64,000 bases of DNA from Annulohypoxylon bovei var. microspora (Eukaryota; Ascomycota; Sordariomycetes; Xylariales; Hypoxylaceae). The translations under genes were made by a program, and so were the position numbers. Shown in pieces: positions 15,399 through 27,748 of this stretch (its first letter is position 1; every line of letters begins with the position of its first letter). The DNA lies in NCBI GenBank assembly GCA_022836615.1, contig MU405336.1:1-64000 (forward strand), read 5' to 3'. Below the pieces are notes generated by a model, which saw only the letters and a list, made by a program, of their open reading frames with translations, was not told the origin of the DNA and made no database searches.

Positions 15399-15562
15399 TT
15401 TATAAAAAGAGGCTCCTTGGAATATCCCACTTTTATAAAAGGAAACTTTTACGAAAGTAATATTCTTATAAAAGGAGGGTTTTAATAAATAGTTAAACCA
15501 ATTCGAATTATTTTTATAAAAAGAAACTTTTATAAAAACAATATTCTTATAAAAGGAAATAA
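15399..15562 (+). repeat. Short direct repeats inside the inner copia element
   Basis: A block of about 45 bp centred on TTTTATAAAAGGAAACTTTTA occurs twice, near 15433 and 15512, with a partial third copy near 15399. It lies between the integrase and reverse-transcriptase remnants. Confidence 0.5.
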
Positions 15563-18500
15563 ACTTAAAACATTAAATATTACGCTTATGGATTTAATTA
15601 ATAATAATACGTTAACACCATAACTAAGTAATTAACCGTAACGTAAAAGATAAAGTAAATTAAGAAGTTCGTTAAATTAACTTAGAAAAACGTTTTTAAT
15701 AAAATTTAACAACTTAATAAATAATTTGACACTCCGCCTTTAAATTATAAAATAACAATTTATACGGTAATTTCGTTATATAAAAAATTAAATATTAAAG
15801 GAATATATTAAAAACAATAAAAACAATTCCTTAAACGATTTAATTATAACAACCTTCATTAATTTATTTTATAAAAATAATAATAATATAATAACCGTTT
15901 TTAATAAAAATGACTTTTTTTCCTTTTTAACCACTTTTATGCTTAATTAATAAAAAGTAATTAAAAAGAAAAATAAAGAACATTAAATATTATATGTTAT
16001 GTTTATAATAATAATTCATTAAAATAAAATTATACGTGTTAACGTAACTTTAAATAAAATAAGTATTCATTGGGATAAACTTTTATAACCCTTTCCAAAG
16101 TTTTAAAAAAATTTAAACATTTATCTTTTAAACGAACATTTTAAAAATAACATTAAAAATGAAATTAAGATAATAACAAAGAAAAATATCTAGAAAATAA
16201 TAAAGCATAATTAAGCCAAAAATACACCGTTTCCTTTAAAATGGGTTTTTAATTATAAATTTAACAAAAATAAATATCTTAAAATTTATAAATTTAAGTT
16301 AATAATAAGGGGTGATTTTTAACACTTAACGCTTTAAAATATGTACGTCGTAATGCTTATAATAAGGTCTTTTAAAATTATAATGGCATTAATAATGTAT
16401 TTTAATTTAAACGTTAAATAATATAATATTAAAAATGTTTTTATTAACGTATTTTTAGCTAAAATACTTTTAGTTGCTTATGAGCTTTTAAAAAATTTTA
16501 AAGAAAACGGTAAGATTACTAAGCTTTTAAAAGCCTTATATGGGTTACAAGAATTTCTTTTATTTTAATATAAAGAATTAATATACACGTTTAAAAATGT
16601 AAAACTTAAATCTTCACCAAAAAAACCATGTTTCTTTTATTTAACCGATTGTAAAGTTTACATACTTATTTATGTCGACGATATTTTAATCTTAAACCAT
16701 AAAAATAACGAAGCTTAAGCCCAAAAGGTCATAAACCAACTTAAAAAATCATATAAAATTAAGGATTAAAAACCTATTAATTAATATTTAGGAATTAAAG
16801 TAATAAAGGATCGTATAAATCGCATAATCTTTTTATTTTATAATGGTTATATTAAAAAAATTACATTTAAATTTAATTTAAATAATAATAATTAAATACC
16901 TATTATATTATTACTTGCAAAGGAGTTAATTAAGTTCAAAAAAACAATTTCCAAAAAGTAAGTTAAAGCTTATTAAAAACGCGTAAAATTAATTTTATAT
17001 ATAATAATAATAATAAAATTAAATGTAATATATATTATAATATAATTATCATATTATTTATTAAATTTAAGCCCATAACACTTAAATATAATAAATTAAG
17101 TAATTAAATATTTATATGTTATAAGGTTCTTTTACATTAAATATAAAAATAAAAAAATAAATTTATAAACGCTTCGAATCTTAAATGATGTTTTATTTAT
17201 AAATAACCTTAAAACTCGAAAATTATTTTATAAATATATTATCTCGCTTTACGGCGGAATTATGGTTTAGAAAGCAACGTGTTAAAAAATTATTTTAATT
17301 TTAATTATTAAAGCTAAATTAATTACGGTATTAAATATAATTAAAAAAGCAATAACCTTTAAACGGTTTTTTAAAGTTATATAAATAAATTTAAAGTTAA
17401 CATGGAAAATCTTTAATGATAATTAATAAACAATTAAGTTTATAATAAATGATAAAGAAAAAATTAATACGAAGTTATAACATGTCGATATACATAACAT
17501 ATAATTAAAGTAAAAGCATATAAAAAATACTTTTAAAATATTATATTTTTTAATAAATGAAATGCTAATAAATGGGTTTATTAAAAATTTTTTTAAATAA
17601 ATGTTCGAATATTTTAAAGTATTATTCAACTTATAAGATGCCTACGATTTAATTAAAACCATAAATTAAAAGTTAAAGGATTAATTTAATTAAACTTAAA
17701 AAATAATATTAATTTATATGATTATTAATTATAAAAATGACGGAGTATTTTTATAATAATCTTTGGAACGAGTTTACGAATAAGTAAGCTAATTAATCAT
17801 AAAATTAATAAACTCCATAAGGAATTATTTAACCCGAATACGCCATTTAACCGTTGGAAAACCGGGCCGATAATCGTTATTAAACCCATCCTTATTATTA
17901 TTTTTATTTAAATTAAATTTATCGTTAACATGATTAATACCTTCTTATATTAATGGATTACGCAGGATGGTTTTTATTATTATTATAAAATAAGTAATGT
18001 TTTATTATAAATAATTAACGTTAATTAATTAATAAATATTAAGGAATAAAGCTTACTTTTTTTTTATTATTAATCTAGGTTTAAATAAATTAAAAAGCAA
18101 ATAAAACTATTATCCAAGGTTTAAAAATCATTAATTAATATAATTTAACACGTTATTAAACTTAAGGGTGAATATTTATAATATTTTACATGAATGTTTT
18201 AATATATACCGTTAATATTAAAACCTTGGATTAATTAAATCATAGTATACCTTTAATAATTTGTTAATAAAAGCATTACGAATATAATTTAAATAAAACT
18301 TAATACATTACCCAGCCCTTTTAAGACGAACATGGTGCGTGGAAGTAGGAAACTTTAAGTGGTTTTCGCGATTTTTTTTACCCTTTAAAGGATGGGGGGA
18401 TGGAATGGCAGGCACGGCATTAAGGTTAACGATCGGCATAAAGCTAATTCTATTGATTTGAAACATAGCGGGCACAAAGCTGGCCGGTGTATTAGTTAAC

Positions 18501-19311
18501 AAATTGTTAAAACTATTAAGGCCATCGGCTTAAGGGATAATAAGCATAAAGTTAAATTAACCATTAACGGGTATATTTAAACTATTCATTTTACCAACAT
18601 TTAGATTATAATTTTCCTTAACATATTACTCATTAAGAAAACTTGGAACGTAGTCCTTAAAAAGAATACATAATATAAAAAAATTACGTATAACGGAACA
18701 AAAAGATCATATAAAGTTATTTAATACCTTACTTTTATAAATATAAATAACACATTCTTATTTACGTTTCTTTAGTTTACGTTTACTTAATTTACTTATA
18801 TTTGCGATTGTTATATAAGTTAATTATTTAAATATATAATCCTTAAATTTAATAATTAATAAATAAATTACAAAAACTAAGGATTAAATTTAATTAAATT
18901 AAGTGTAAATAATTAAGCTTACCATTACAAAACAAATATAATTAATTAAAAAAAAATCAAATTTAAAAAATTAATGGTTGGAAAAACCTGCTTTTATATA
19001 CCTATTAAAAGGAAACATAAACCATAATGGTTTTTATAACACCCATAAAGTTATTTACGGTTAAACCGATAACCATTATATAAATAATTTTAAATAAATT
19101 ATCTTATGCGTAAAAATGATTATTTAACCATTAATTGGTTTATAAAAAAGCAAATGATTCGACTTAACGTAACGTAAAAGTTAAGATTAAAAAAAAACAA
19201 ACGTTTATTAATTATTTCATTTATAATTTTATATGTAATATATTTAAAGTTGTAATATAAGGCTTAATGGGGCAATTAGCTTATTAAGGAAACCAGCTTA
19301 ATTAAAGGGTA

Positions 19312-19463
19312 TGTTATGGGAATTTAATTATCATGTAATATAATTACTTAAACTTAAGTATTTATTATTAATCCCATTTTAAAAAACAAAGCTCCCTTTA
19401 CATTTAATAATACATTCCTTTCATTATACAACAAATTTAACACCTTAAAGTGACTATGTAATA
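19312..19463 (+). repeat. Right LTR of the inner copia element
   Basis: 152 bp, begins TGTTATGGG, followed directly by the TTTTA duplication. Confidence 0.9.
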
Positions 19464-22400
19464 TTTTATAAATATAAAGCTTATAAATATTTATTTAATT
19501 ATTTAAATATATTTATTAATTTTAAATAAAAAAAATAACTTGTTATTTAATATTAAATTAAACGTTTATATTATAAATAATATAAATAATTTTAATTTAA
19601 TAACGATTATAAATATTAAAAAACATAATTTTAAAATAACCATTAACGGCGGAATTATTAAAGTTAATTTAATGGGTAAAATTATGTTTAATTTTATAAA
19701 AAAAAGCGATTAATATATAATTATAATATTTAATTATGTGTTATACGTTAATATTTTCTTTATATAAATTATTTTAAAAGAATTATTTTATTATTATGGC
19801 GGTAAAATTAATAATATAACGCTTTGGGAATTTAATAATTATATAATAATTATTTTAAATATTTAAAAGAAAGGTTTTTTATTATAAATATATAATGAAA
19901 TTAAATTAAACGTATAAAAACCTTAAATTTTAAAAAATTAATAAAATAATACGTTAAAAATGATTTTAAATGAAATATAAAATGTAAAAATAATGTTTTA
20001 ATTAAGAATTAAAAGTGATAATTTTAAGTTTAATAAAAAAATAATAAAAAAATTTATTTTATGGTATTAATGTTTTTATTATTTTAATATAAAACGATTA
20101 ATATAAACGATTTAATGGACGATTAAAATCGATTTAAAGCTTTTTAAAATAAAGGTTTTATTTTATTTTACGTGTAATTAAATAAAAATATAAAAAATTA
20201 AATTATACGATGTTTAAAAGCGAAGTAAATATATTAAAAATATAATGTAATGTAATTTTAAATTATTATAATTAATTTTAATAAAAAAGTATAAGTATTT
20301 TTCTTTTATTATTAAAAATGTAAATTAATATTAACGTTTTAAAATGTATAAAAATAAAAAAAATGTATAAATAATTTTAAGGATTTATATCGAAAAAATT
20401 TAATAAGTTTTTATTGTTTTTTTATACGATGAAAATAATTAATCGAAAAGGATTATAATAATAAAATTTAATGGTGGATTGGAATTTAAAGTAAATGAAA
20501 TTAAAAATGTTTATAAAAATAATAGGATTAAAATAATTTTTTTTACGTTATAAAATTAATATTAAAACGGTGTTTTTAAACGATATATTCGAATTATATA
20601 AAATGTAATACGAGTTATTATTATTTAAATGAAAATATTTTTTTACTTTTAATTATAAATTATATAAAAAATAATTTATGTGTTTAATTAAATAAATATA
20701 TTAATTAACGATTAAATAATAACGTTAAAACGTTATTAAAAAAGTTTTTAATTTAAAAAAAAGTATAAATTTAATAATAATAATTTGAAAATATTAAAAA
20801 TGCGTTATGTGGTTTTTATTAACGAAAATTAACGAATTTATGCGGAAAAATTTAAAGCTTAAAAAATTAAAATAATATTTATAAGTTTCGAAAATTAATA
20901 TAATTATTTTATATGGTTTATTAAAAGTGGGTGGTTTTTAAAAATATTTTACGTTATATTTTATAAAGATATTAATAATTAAAAAAATATATTAAATTTA
21001 TGAAATATTATTAAGTTTTTTCCCTTTTATATATAAAAATAATTACGTTATTAAATCGTTTTAAAAAATTATATTTATAATAAAAATCATAACGTTATTA
21101 ACGAAAATAACATAAATTAAAAAATAAATTAAATTAAAAAAAAACAAGGTAAATTACGTAAAGTTTAATTTAAAACTTACATTAATAAAATATTTTTAAA
21201 TTATAATAAAATTATAATCGTAATTAATTAAAAAAAGGAATATAATTAAGTAAATGAAAAATTTAAAATCGTTAATTAAATTAATTATAATGATAAATTT
21301 ATTAATTATTTCGTGCGATGGGAATTATTTATAAAACGAATAATTTATTTTATAAAAAAGAATTTAATTAATAATTAATATTAAAAATAAATTATGGTAT
21401 TATTAAAAAAATTCGATATATTTAATATAAAAATTAATAATGATTTTTTATTTTATAAAGTAATAAATAACGAAGATTATAAAAATTAAATAAAAGCGAT
21501 TATAAAGGAAATTAAAGAAAATTTTAAACGTGGAACGTTTAAATTTATATGGTAAAAAAATATTTATAATAACTTTATTAATATTAAATAAATATTAAAA
21601 AAGAAATTCTTTTCGAATAATATATTTAATAAGTTTAAAACTTGTATTTATACAAAAGGATTTACATAAAAATATAAAATCGATTATAATGAAACGAAAA
21701 CCATAATTATAAAATTTATTTTATAACGGATTTTAATAACTTTAATAATTATTAAAAAATAATATATAATTTAAATAAATTTTATTATTATGTATTTAAA
21801 TGGCATATTAAATGAAAATTTATTTATAAAGTAATTCTTATTATTTACGGAATATTTTAAATTATATATTAATGAAATAAATAAATATAATTATTACGAA
21901 AATAAAATTATTTAATTAATTAACCCGTTATATGGATTTAAGTAAATTAAAGTAACTTGGTAATAAAAAATTAAAATATTATTAAGAAATTATAAATATA
22001 TATCGTTAATATTTAACGATGTAATGTATATTAATAAAAAATTAAAAATTATTATAATTTCATACGTAAACGACTTCATTTTATTTAAAATAAACAAAAA
22101 ATAATTCATAAAAGTTATTATAAATTTAAAAGAAAATGTGTTAATTATTAATTTTAAAAATGTTAATTAATTTTTAAATGTTCGAATTATAAAATTAAAT
22201 TTAACGAAAAACGTATAAATTAATTAAAAAATATATGTTAAAAAAACATTCCGTGAATTTAATTTTAATAAAATATAAAAGTAATTTATTAAAACCTTTA
22301 TTAATTAAATTAACTTATTATCCGTAATAAAAAATTTAAATTAAATAAATAATTATAATATTTATAAATTTATTTCGTTAATTAAAAAGTTTAATTTTTT

Positions 22401-23179
22401 AACTTATTTAATTAAATTAAACTTTAATTTTACCACGTTTATATAAATAAAATTTATAAATAATCTTTTATAAAAATATTTATTTAAAATAAAAAAAATA
22501 TTTAAATATTTAATTAACACATATAATTAATTTATTCGTTATTAAACGTTAAATTAAAATCATTCCCATTAAAAGTATAATGAATTAAAATTATTTAAAA
22601 TGGTTAATATAAATTTAATTAATAATATAAATTTTAAAAAGTTAATTATCGGAATTATATTTTTTATAAACGGCGGCCCCGTTTTATAATCATCGAAATT
22701 ACAATTAATCGTTAATAAAAAAAATTTAAAAATAAAGTTTATTAAATTAAATAAAATTATTAATAATATAATTTAAATACGTAAGTTTTTTTAAAAATTC
22801 GGGCAAATGTTATTTAAATTAATTTATTTATTAAAAAATAATATTAAAATTATTAAATGGTTTAAAAAAACGGTTATTAATAAAAAGAATCGGCATATAT
22901 AAATATAATACTTTTACGTATAATAAAAAATTCACGATAAAAATATGAAAATGAAATATATGAAATTAAACGAAAATTTTATTAATGGGTTTATTAAATT
23001 TTTAATAATTAAAAAGTATAATAAGTTTTACGAAATATTAAAATTCGAAAAGTTTTAAATAAAATTTATATTAATAAATAAGCTTTTATTAAATAAACTT
23101 TTAATAAATACATTAAATTTACTTATTATTATTAAATAAATTTATTATTTATAAATAATATTCATTTAATTAAAAAAAG

Positions 23180-23416
23180 TATTAATAAATTAAAAGTTTT
23201 ATTTATATTTTATTACATGTTTTATCACGTGTAATTTATAAATAAAACATAATAATTAAATAAAAAAATAAAAAAATCTTTATTATTAAAAACGATTAAT
23301 ATAAAAGCATTTAAAACTTATTTATACGGGTATAAATTTAATTTATTTTTAATAATTTAATTTTAATTTTAATAATACATATTAATCATTAATTTATTTA
23401 CGTGAAAAGTTTTTTA
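23180..23416 (+). repeat. Right LTR of the outer copia element
   Basis: 237 bp partner of 9934-10170, followed by AAAAC. Confidence 0.9.
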
Positions 23417-23636
23417 AAAACGAAAATAATGAACGTTTTACGATTAATATATAATTTAATAAATTATTTTTCGAAGGTAATAATTTTAAAAAAGTTAAAT
23501 TAATTTATGTTTTAATTAAAAATAACCCGAAATGTGGTAAAATATATTAAAAATTATTTATTATATACGTTTTATAAATTAATTTATTTATATATTTTTT
23601 TATAATTTATTACGATATAAATGTTTTTTTAATTAT

Positions 23637-25014
23637 TATTAATAATAAAAAGGTTTTATTAATTAAAAGGTGCTTTATAACTTTATGTGGCTTTATGTGG
23701 CTTATGTTATATAAAGTTATATTTATTTAAAATTAAAAATTAATAATTTATATATTTATATAATATAAAATATTATAATATATTATATAATATTATACGT
23801 AATATATTATAATTTATTACTTTTATAATAACATTTTTTTTATTTTAAGTATTTATTTAAAGGATTAAGTTATAATTTTTAAGCTTTTTAATTTAAAGGG
23901 GGAATTATAATGGTATTAACATTAAAATTAAGATTTAATAATATAATATCGTTAAAAATTTAAATTAATAAGTTGGAAAAAGCTTTAAAAAAGCTAACGG
24001 TTAAATAAAAATAAATTAAAAATTTTAACGATATAATGTTATTATTTTTATTTTTATTAATAAATAATATAAATTTATAATAAAAATGATTCGAATAATA
24101 AAAATTATTTAAGGAATTTTATTTAATAAATTTAAAAAATAAAATCTCGGATATATAAATATAAATATGTTTTATTTATAATTTTAAAAATAAAATTATA
24201 AATATATAAATATAAATATATTTTATTTTTAACGTTAAAAATAACGTTAAAAAATAAATTATTTAATAATATATTTTATTTTATAATTGCATCGATAAAG
24301 CATTTAATAAAGCAATTAATAAAAGTAATAACCACATTACGAATTAAAATGATAAAAAATATTAAAAGTGCGGGAAATTAAAATACGTTTATTAAAATTA
24401 TTACGGTAATAATGGTAAAGTTAATGAAACTTATAAAGTTAATAAATTAAAAAATAAACTTAAAATAATATAAATGTTTTTTTAAACGTTAAAATATAAA
24501 AAACGTTATTAAAATAAATAACGGAATTATAAGGTTATATAATTAATTATTTATAAAATTTTATATAAAATCGTTAAAAAAATTAAAATATATTATAATT
24601 TATTACGATAATTAATTAATTAAACTTTTAAAAATAAAAATATAAATAATAATAAAATTTTTACGATATACATAATAATAATTAAAGGTTAAAAAAGGTT
24701 AAATAAAATTAAAAAAAATTAATAATAAGGTTAAAAAAAGCCGAATTAAAGTTAAAAAAAGCCGATAATAAAATTAAAAATAATGTTTTAAATAACATTT
24801 AAATAACATTAACGTTAAAAAAATATATTAATAATAAAAAAGTTTTATTAATTAAAAAACGTTTTATAATTTTATATAATTTTATGTAATTTATATTATA
24901 TAAAGTTACGTTTATTTAAAATTAAAAGCTAGTAATTTATACGTTTATATAATATAAAATATTATAATACATTATATAATATTACACGTAACGTATTATA
25001 ATTTATTACTTTTA
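23637..25014 (+). mobile_element. Gag-only miniature LTR element (TR-GAG/TRIM type), RIP-decayed copy
   Basis: Two LTRs of 189 bp (23637-23825 and 24826-25014) are flanked by ATTAT on both sides (23632-23636 and 25015-25019). The whole 1378-bp unit aligns, in opposite orientation, with the better-preserved copy at 38708-40073, including the TGGTAGCATTTC-like primer-site region (here TAATAACATTTT) and the start of the internal region (around 23,910-24,040). Nearly every difference is C-to-T or G-to-A. The internal region of about 1 kb has room for a Gag remnant but no polymerase. Confidence 0.92.
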
Positions 25015-25144
25015 ATTATTAATTATTAATTTTATAAATTTATTTTTTAATAACGATTTTTTTAAATATTTATTTATAATTATTAATTATTTTAATAAAT
25101 ATAAATAAATTATTTTAATTAAAAAAATAATGGTTATTAATAAT

Positions 25145-25852
25145 AAGCAATGTTAGCCGCGCTGTATGTATGTCGCGGGGTTCCCGCGCTATATGCGGGC
25201 CGGGCATCACAGGTACTTTCCCCCGCATACAAATCCCCATACAAACGCATGTATTTTCAATGCCCACCCCGCGCGCACCTTTAATTGAACTTAGGAAAAT
25301 CCACGCGCCCACACCCACCTACAGGTTGTTTCAATCCCCCGTTTCCCACCCTTTCAGTTTTATGTTTCATTTTTTATAATTACATAATTAGATAGATCTC
25401 GAAAGGCGCTTTCGATTGATACAGGCTGCATATCTTACAGATCTCTGTATGGGTAGGAAATCGGGTTGAAAGCTGGGTGCATCTAGTAGTTTTTGACCAA
25501 GGTGGTCCCGTGATACCCTTTTTGCCCTACATGCGATTACCTTCCAACCAGATTTGCCAGCTACACGGCAATCTGTAAGGCATGCAAGCAGCGTTATTCG
25601 AAAGCGCTTTTCGAGCTGTATCTAATTGTGTAATTACAAGAAATTTGACGCTGGATTGATGGGGGAAAAGGGGAGATTAAGACGGGGTGTGTAGGTATGG
25701 GTGGGGGAAAAGTAGGTTGAATTGATTGAATTTCGGCGGCTGCTGGTACCTTCAATTGTATGGCGATTTGTATGGGACTTGAAGTACCTTACGACACCCC
25801 GCATACAGCGCGGCAAACCAGCGACATACATACAGCGCGGCCAACATTGCTC
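25145..25852. mobile_element. hAT-like non-autonomous DNA transposon with a fold-back core
   Basis: Terminal inverted repeats of 32 bp (25145-25176 and 25821-25852) differ at two positions, both G/A. An 8-bp duplication TTAATAAT lies on each side (25137-25144 and 25853-25860); an 8-bp duplication is typical of the hAT superfamily. A second inverted repeat of 37 bp with 33 matches (25378-25414 and 25599-25635, containing CGAAAG-CGCTTTCG-like arms) sits in the centre, so most of the element could fold back on itself. It has normal base composition inside RIP-decayed DNA and no plausible transposase. The short ORFs over it are palindrome artefacts. Confidence 0.88.
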
Positions 25853-25860
25853 TTAATAAT

Positions 25861-27000
25861 TAACGGGCGTTTAATATTTAATTTTTAAATATAAAAATTT
25901 AATTTTTAATATTTTATTTTAATTTTAAGTTAATATTTATTTTAAAAAAAATCGAAGAATATTTAAAAAAAAAAAATCAACGTTATATATAAATCATTTA
26001 AATTATATTAAAACGTGAAATTAATCGAAATATTTAATAAAATTTTTTAAATTATATATAAAAAAGTTATGAATTTTTTACCGATAAATAAAAATATAAT
26101 AATAATGGATTAAATTTTTATAATAATAAAAATGTTAATACGAATAAATAAATAATATATCGAAAAATTTAAATTTTTTTTTTTAAAATTTTATATAATT
26201 ATTTTTTTATTAATAATTTTAAAATAATTTATTTAATAAATAAAATTCGGTTATTTATAATATTAATATCGTTATTAAACTTTATGTTTTTTTTTAATAA
26301 AACTTTAAAAAAATTTATTATTAATTATATAATTCGTATAAAAAAATATTAAAATTAAGTTTTTAATATTTTAAAATTTTATTATTAAAAGTAAATTAAA
26401 ATATATTTTAATAAAAACTTATACGTGTTAAAAAATGATTTAATTATGTTTTATTAAAACGGAAAAACGCCGAAATTATAAAAAAAAAAAATTAATTTTT
26501 TTATTATAAAATTACGAATAAAACGATTATTATTTTAATTATTATAATTAAAAAAAAAATTAATATTAATAATAATATATTACGAAAATTAATTAAAATA
26601 ATTTATTTTTTAAAAAAAATATTTACGTGGGTTTAAAAAATTAAATTTTTTAATATAAATTACGTTACGTAAATTTAAAATTAAAAAAAAATAAATAATA
26701 AATAATATTTTTATTTTTTTAAATAAATATTTTTTAAAATTTAAAATAATTTTTTTTAATTAATTAAAAATAATTTTTTATTTATTTCGATTAAATACGA
26801 TTATATAAAAATATATTATTAATAAATCATTATAAAAAATATATAAAAAAAACTTTTAATTTTTATATATAATTAATTTTTTTTAAAAATTAATTTTTTT
26901 TACGTTTTTAATTTATTTATATTTTTTTATTATATACGAAATAAATATTTCATTATATGCCGAAAAAATGCCGATAAAAGCCGTTAAATCTTCCTTATAT
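25861..27000. repeat. AT-rich RIP-decayed DNA, unassigned
   Basis: Extremely AT-rich DNA ending abruptly at about 26,990 where the C-rich tandem array begins. No LTR, inverted repeat or readable domain was found. Confidence 0.55.
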
Positions 27001-27119
27001 TAAGTAGTTACGCGAAGCCACCCGTTCGGGTGGCACAATATCCCGAGTTTAGCCGGAGGTCGATGGTTCGATTCCTCGATCTCCCACCTTTATTTCTTTT
27101 CTCATCCGACGAAACCACT

Positions 27120-27690
27120 CACCACCACGGGTCGCGCACCCATCTAGCCACCCTTTCAACCTCCCCTTTAAACCTCCCCTTTAGCCACCCGTGCTGCCAC
27201 CCGTCTAACCGCCCGTTGAACCCCCCGTAACCACCCCGTAAGCCACCCCTTATCGAACCCCTAAGCCACCCGCTGGGCCTCCCGTTTAGCCACCCTTCAA
27301 ACCACTGATCTAACCCCCGGTCTAACCCCCGTTGAACCACCCGTAGCCACCCCTTATCGAACCTTTAAGCCACCCGCCGGGCTTCCCGTTTAGCCACCCT
27401 TTAAACCACCGGTCCAACCCCCGGTCTACCCACCCGTCTACCCACACGTTGAACCACCCCTTAAACCACCCCTTAAACCACCCCTTAAACCACCCCTTAA
27501 GCCACCCGTGTAGCCACCCGATCAACCACCCTTCTAACCACCCGTTCAACCCCCGGCCTAGCCACCCGTTGAGCCTCCCGTCTAGCCACCCATCCAATTA
27601 GCCACCCGTTAAAACCCCCGTCTAGACCCCGTTGAACCACCCGTCTTGCCACCCGTTCAGCCACCCGTGGCCACCCGTAGCCACCTTTAT
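27120..27690 (+). repeat. C-rich minisatellite, monomer about 12 bp (AACCACCCGTTN type)
   Basis: Degenerate monomers such as AGCCACCCGTCT and AACCACCCCTTA repeat throughout. The C/G strand asymmetry is extreme: runs of C lie on the plus strand only. Minus-strand frames translate to Trp/Gly-rich repeats (GWLKGWFKG), which I take as a by-product of the monomer and not as genes. Confidence 0.85.
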
Positions 27691-27724
27691 AACGCCTTAG
27701 CCACCTTCTCAAGCGTTGCTGAAT

Positions 27725-27748
27725 CCCCTAGATTAGGGGTCTTTTTTT
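27725..27748 (+). terminator. Hairpin plus T-run after the minisatellite (terminator-like)
   Basis: A perfect 6-bp stem CCCCTA/TAGGGG with a 3-nt loop is followed by CTTTTTTT two bases later. The counterpart in unit 2 (about 28,955-28,977) keeps TTAGGGGTCTTTTTT but only part of the stem. It resembles a Pol III stop; whether anything is transcribed here is unknown. Confidence 0.35.

Larger units (their letters stand above)
11803..19463 (+). mobile_element. Ty1/copia retrotransposon relic (inner), nested in the outer copia element
   Basis: Two LTRs of exactly 152 bp (11803-11954 and 19312-19463) are flanked by TTTTA on both sides (11798-11802 and 19464-19468). Readable domains in order: pre-integrase/integrase fragments around 13,750-14,700 (for example KLWPEITKA near 14,645), reverse transcriptase with KALYGLQE at about 16,530 and an intact YVDDILIL at 16671-16694, then RNase H with decayed TTEAE and ADGFTK-like motifs between 17,230 and 17,610. 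It keeps more non-CpG C than its host element, so it is younger or less mutated. At 7.66 kb it is long for a copia element; the excess includes about 1.7 kb after RNase H (17,640-19,311). Confidence 0.9.
9934..23416 (+). mobile_element. Ty1/copia LTR retrotransposon relic (outer), interrupted at 11803
   Basis: Two LTRs of exactly 237 bp (9934-10170 and 23180-23416) are flanked by AAAAT (9929-9933) and AAAAC (23417-23421), a 5-bp target-site duplication differing by one C/T transition. The left LTR is followed by TGGTAATATTTC, resembling a copia primer-binding site. Gag shows a decayed CX2CX4HX4C zinc knuckle at 11536-11577 with three of the four ligand codons changed by transitions. After the nested insertion, pol resumes: decayed LYGLKQ at about 21929-21943 and YVDD written as YVNDFILF at 22063-22086. 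Without the insertion the element is about 5.8 kb, normal for copia. All frames are broken. Confidence 0.9.

Noticed and set aside
15399..15562. CRISPR-like regular repeats
   Set aside because: Only two to three imperfect copies inside a retrotransposon of a fungal genome; spacers are not unique inserts.
18308..18502. 64-codon minus-strand ORF in the inner copia tail
   Set aside because: No recognisable domain; it lies in a less decayed patch of a retrotransposon and is more likely a remnant than a gene.
25115..25831. Small ORFs on the hAT-like element
   Set aside because: They read through inverted repeats on both strands and show no transposase motif.
27025..27085. True tRNA gene at the head of the array units
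   Set aside because: The B-box fits but no acceptor or T-stem pairing can be made, so no cloverleaf forms.
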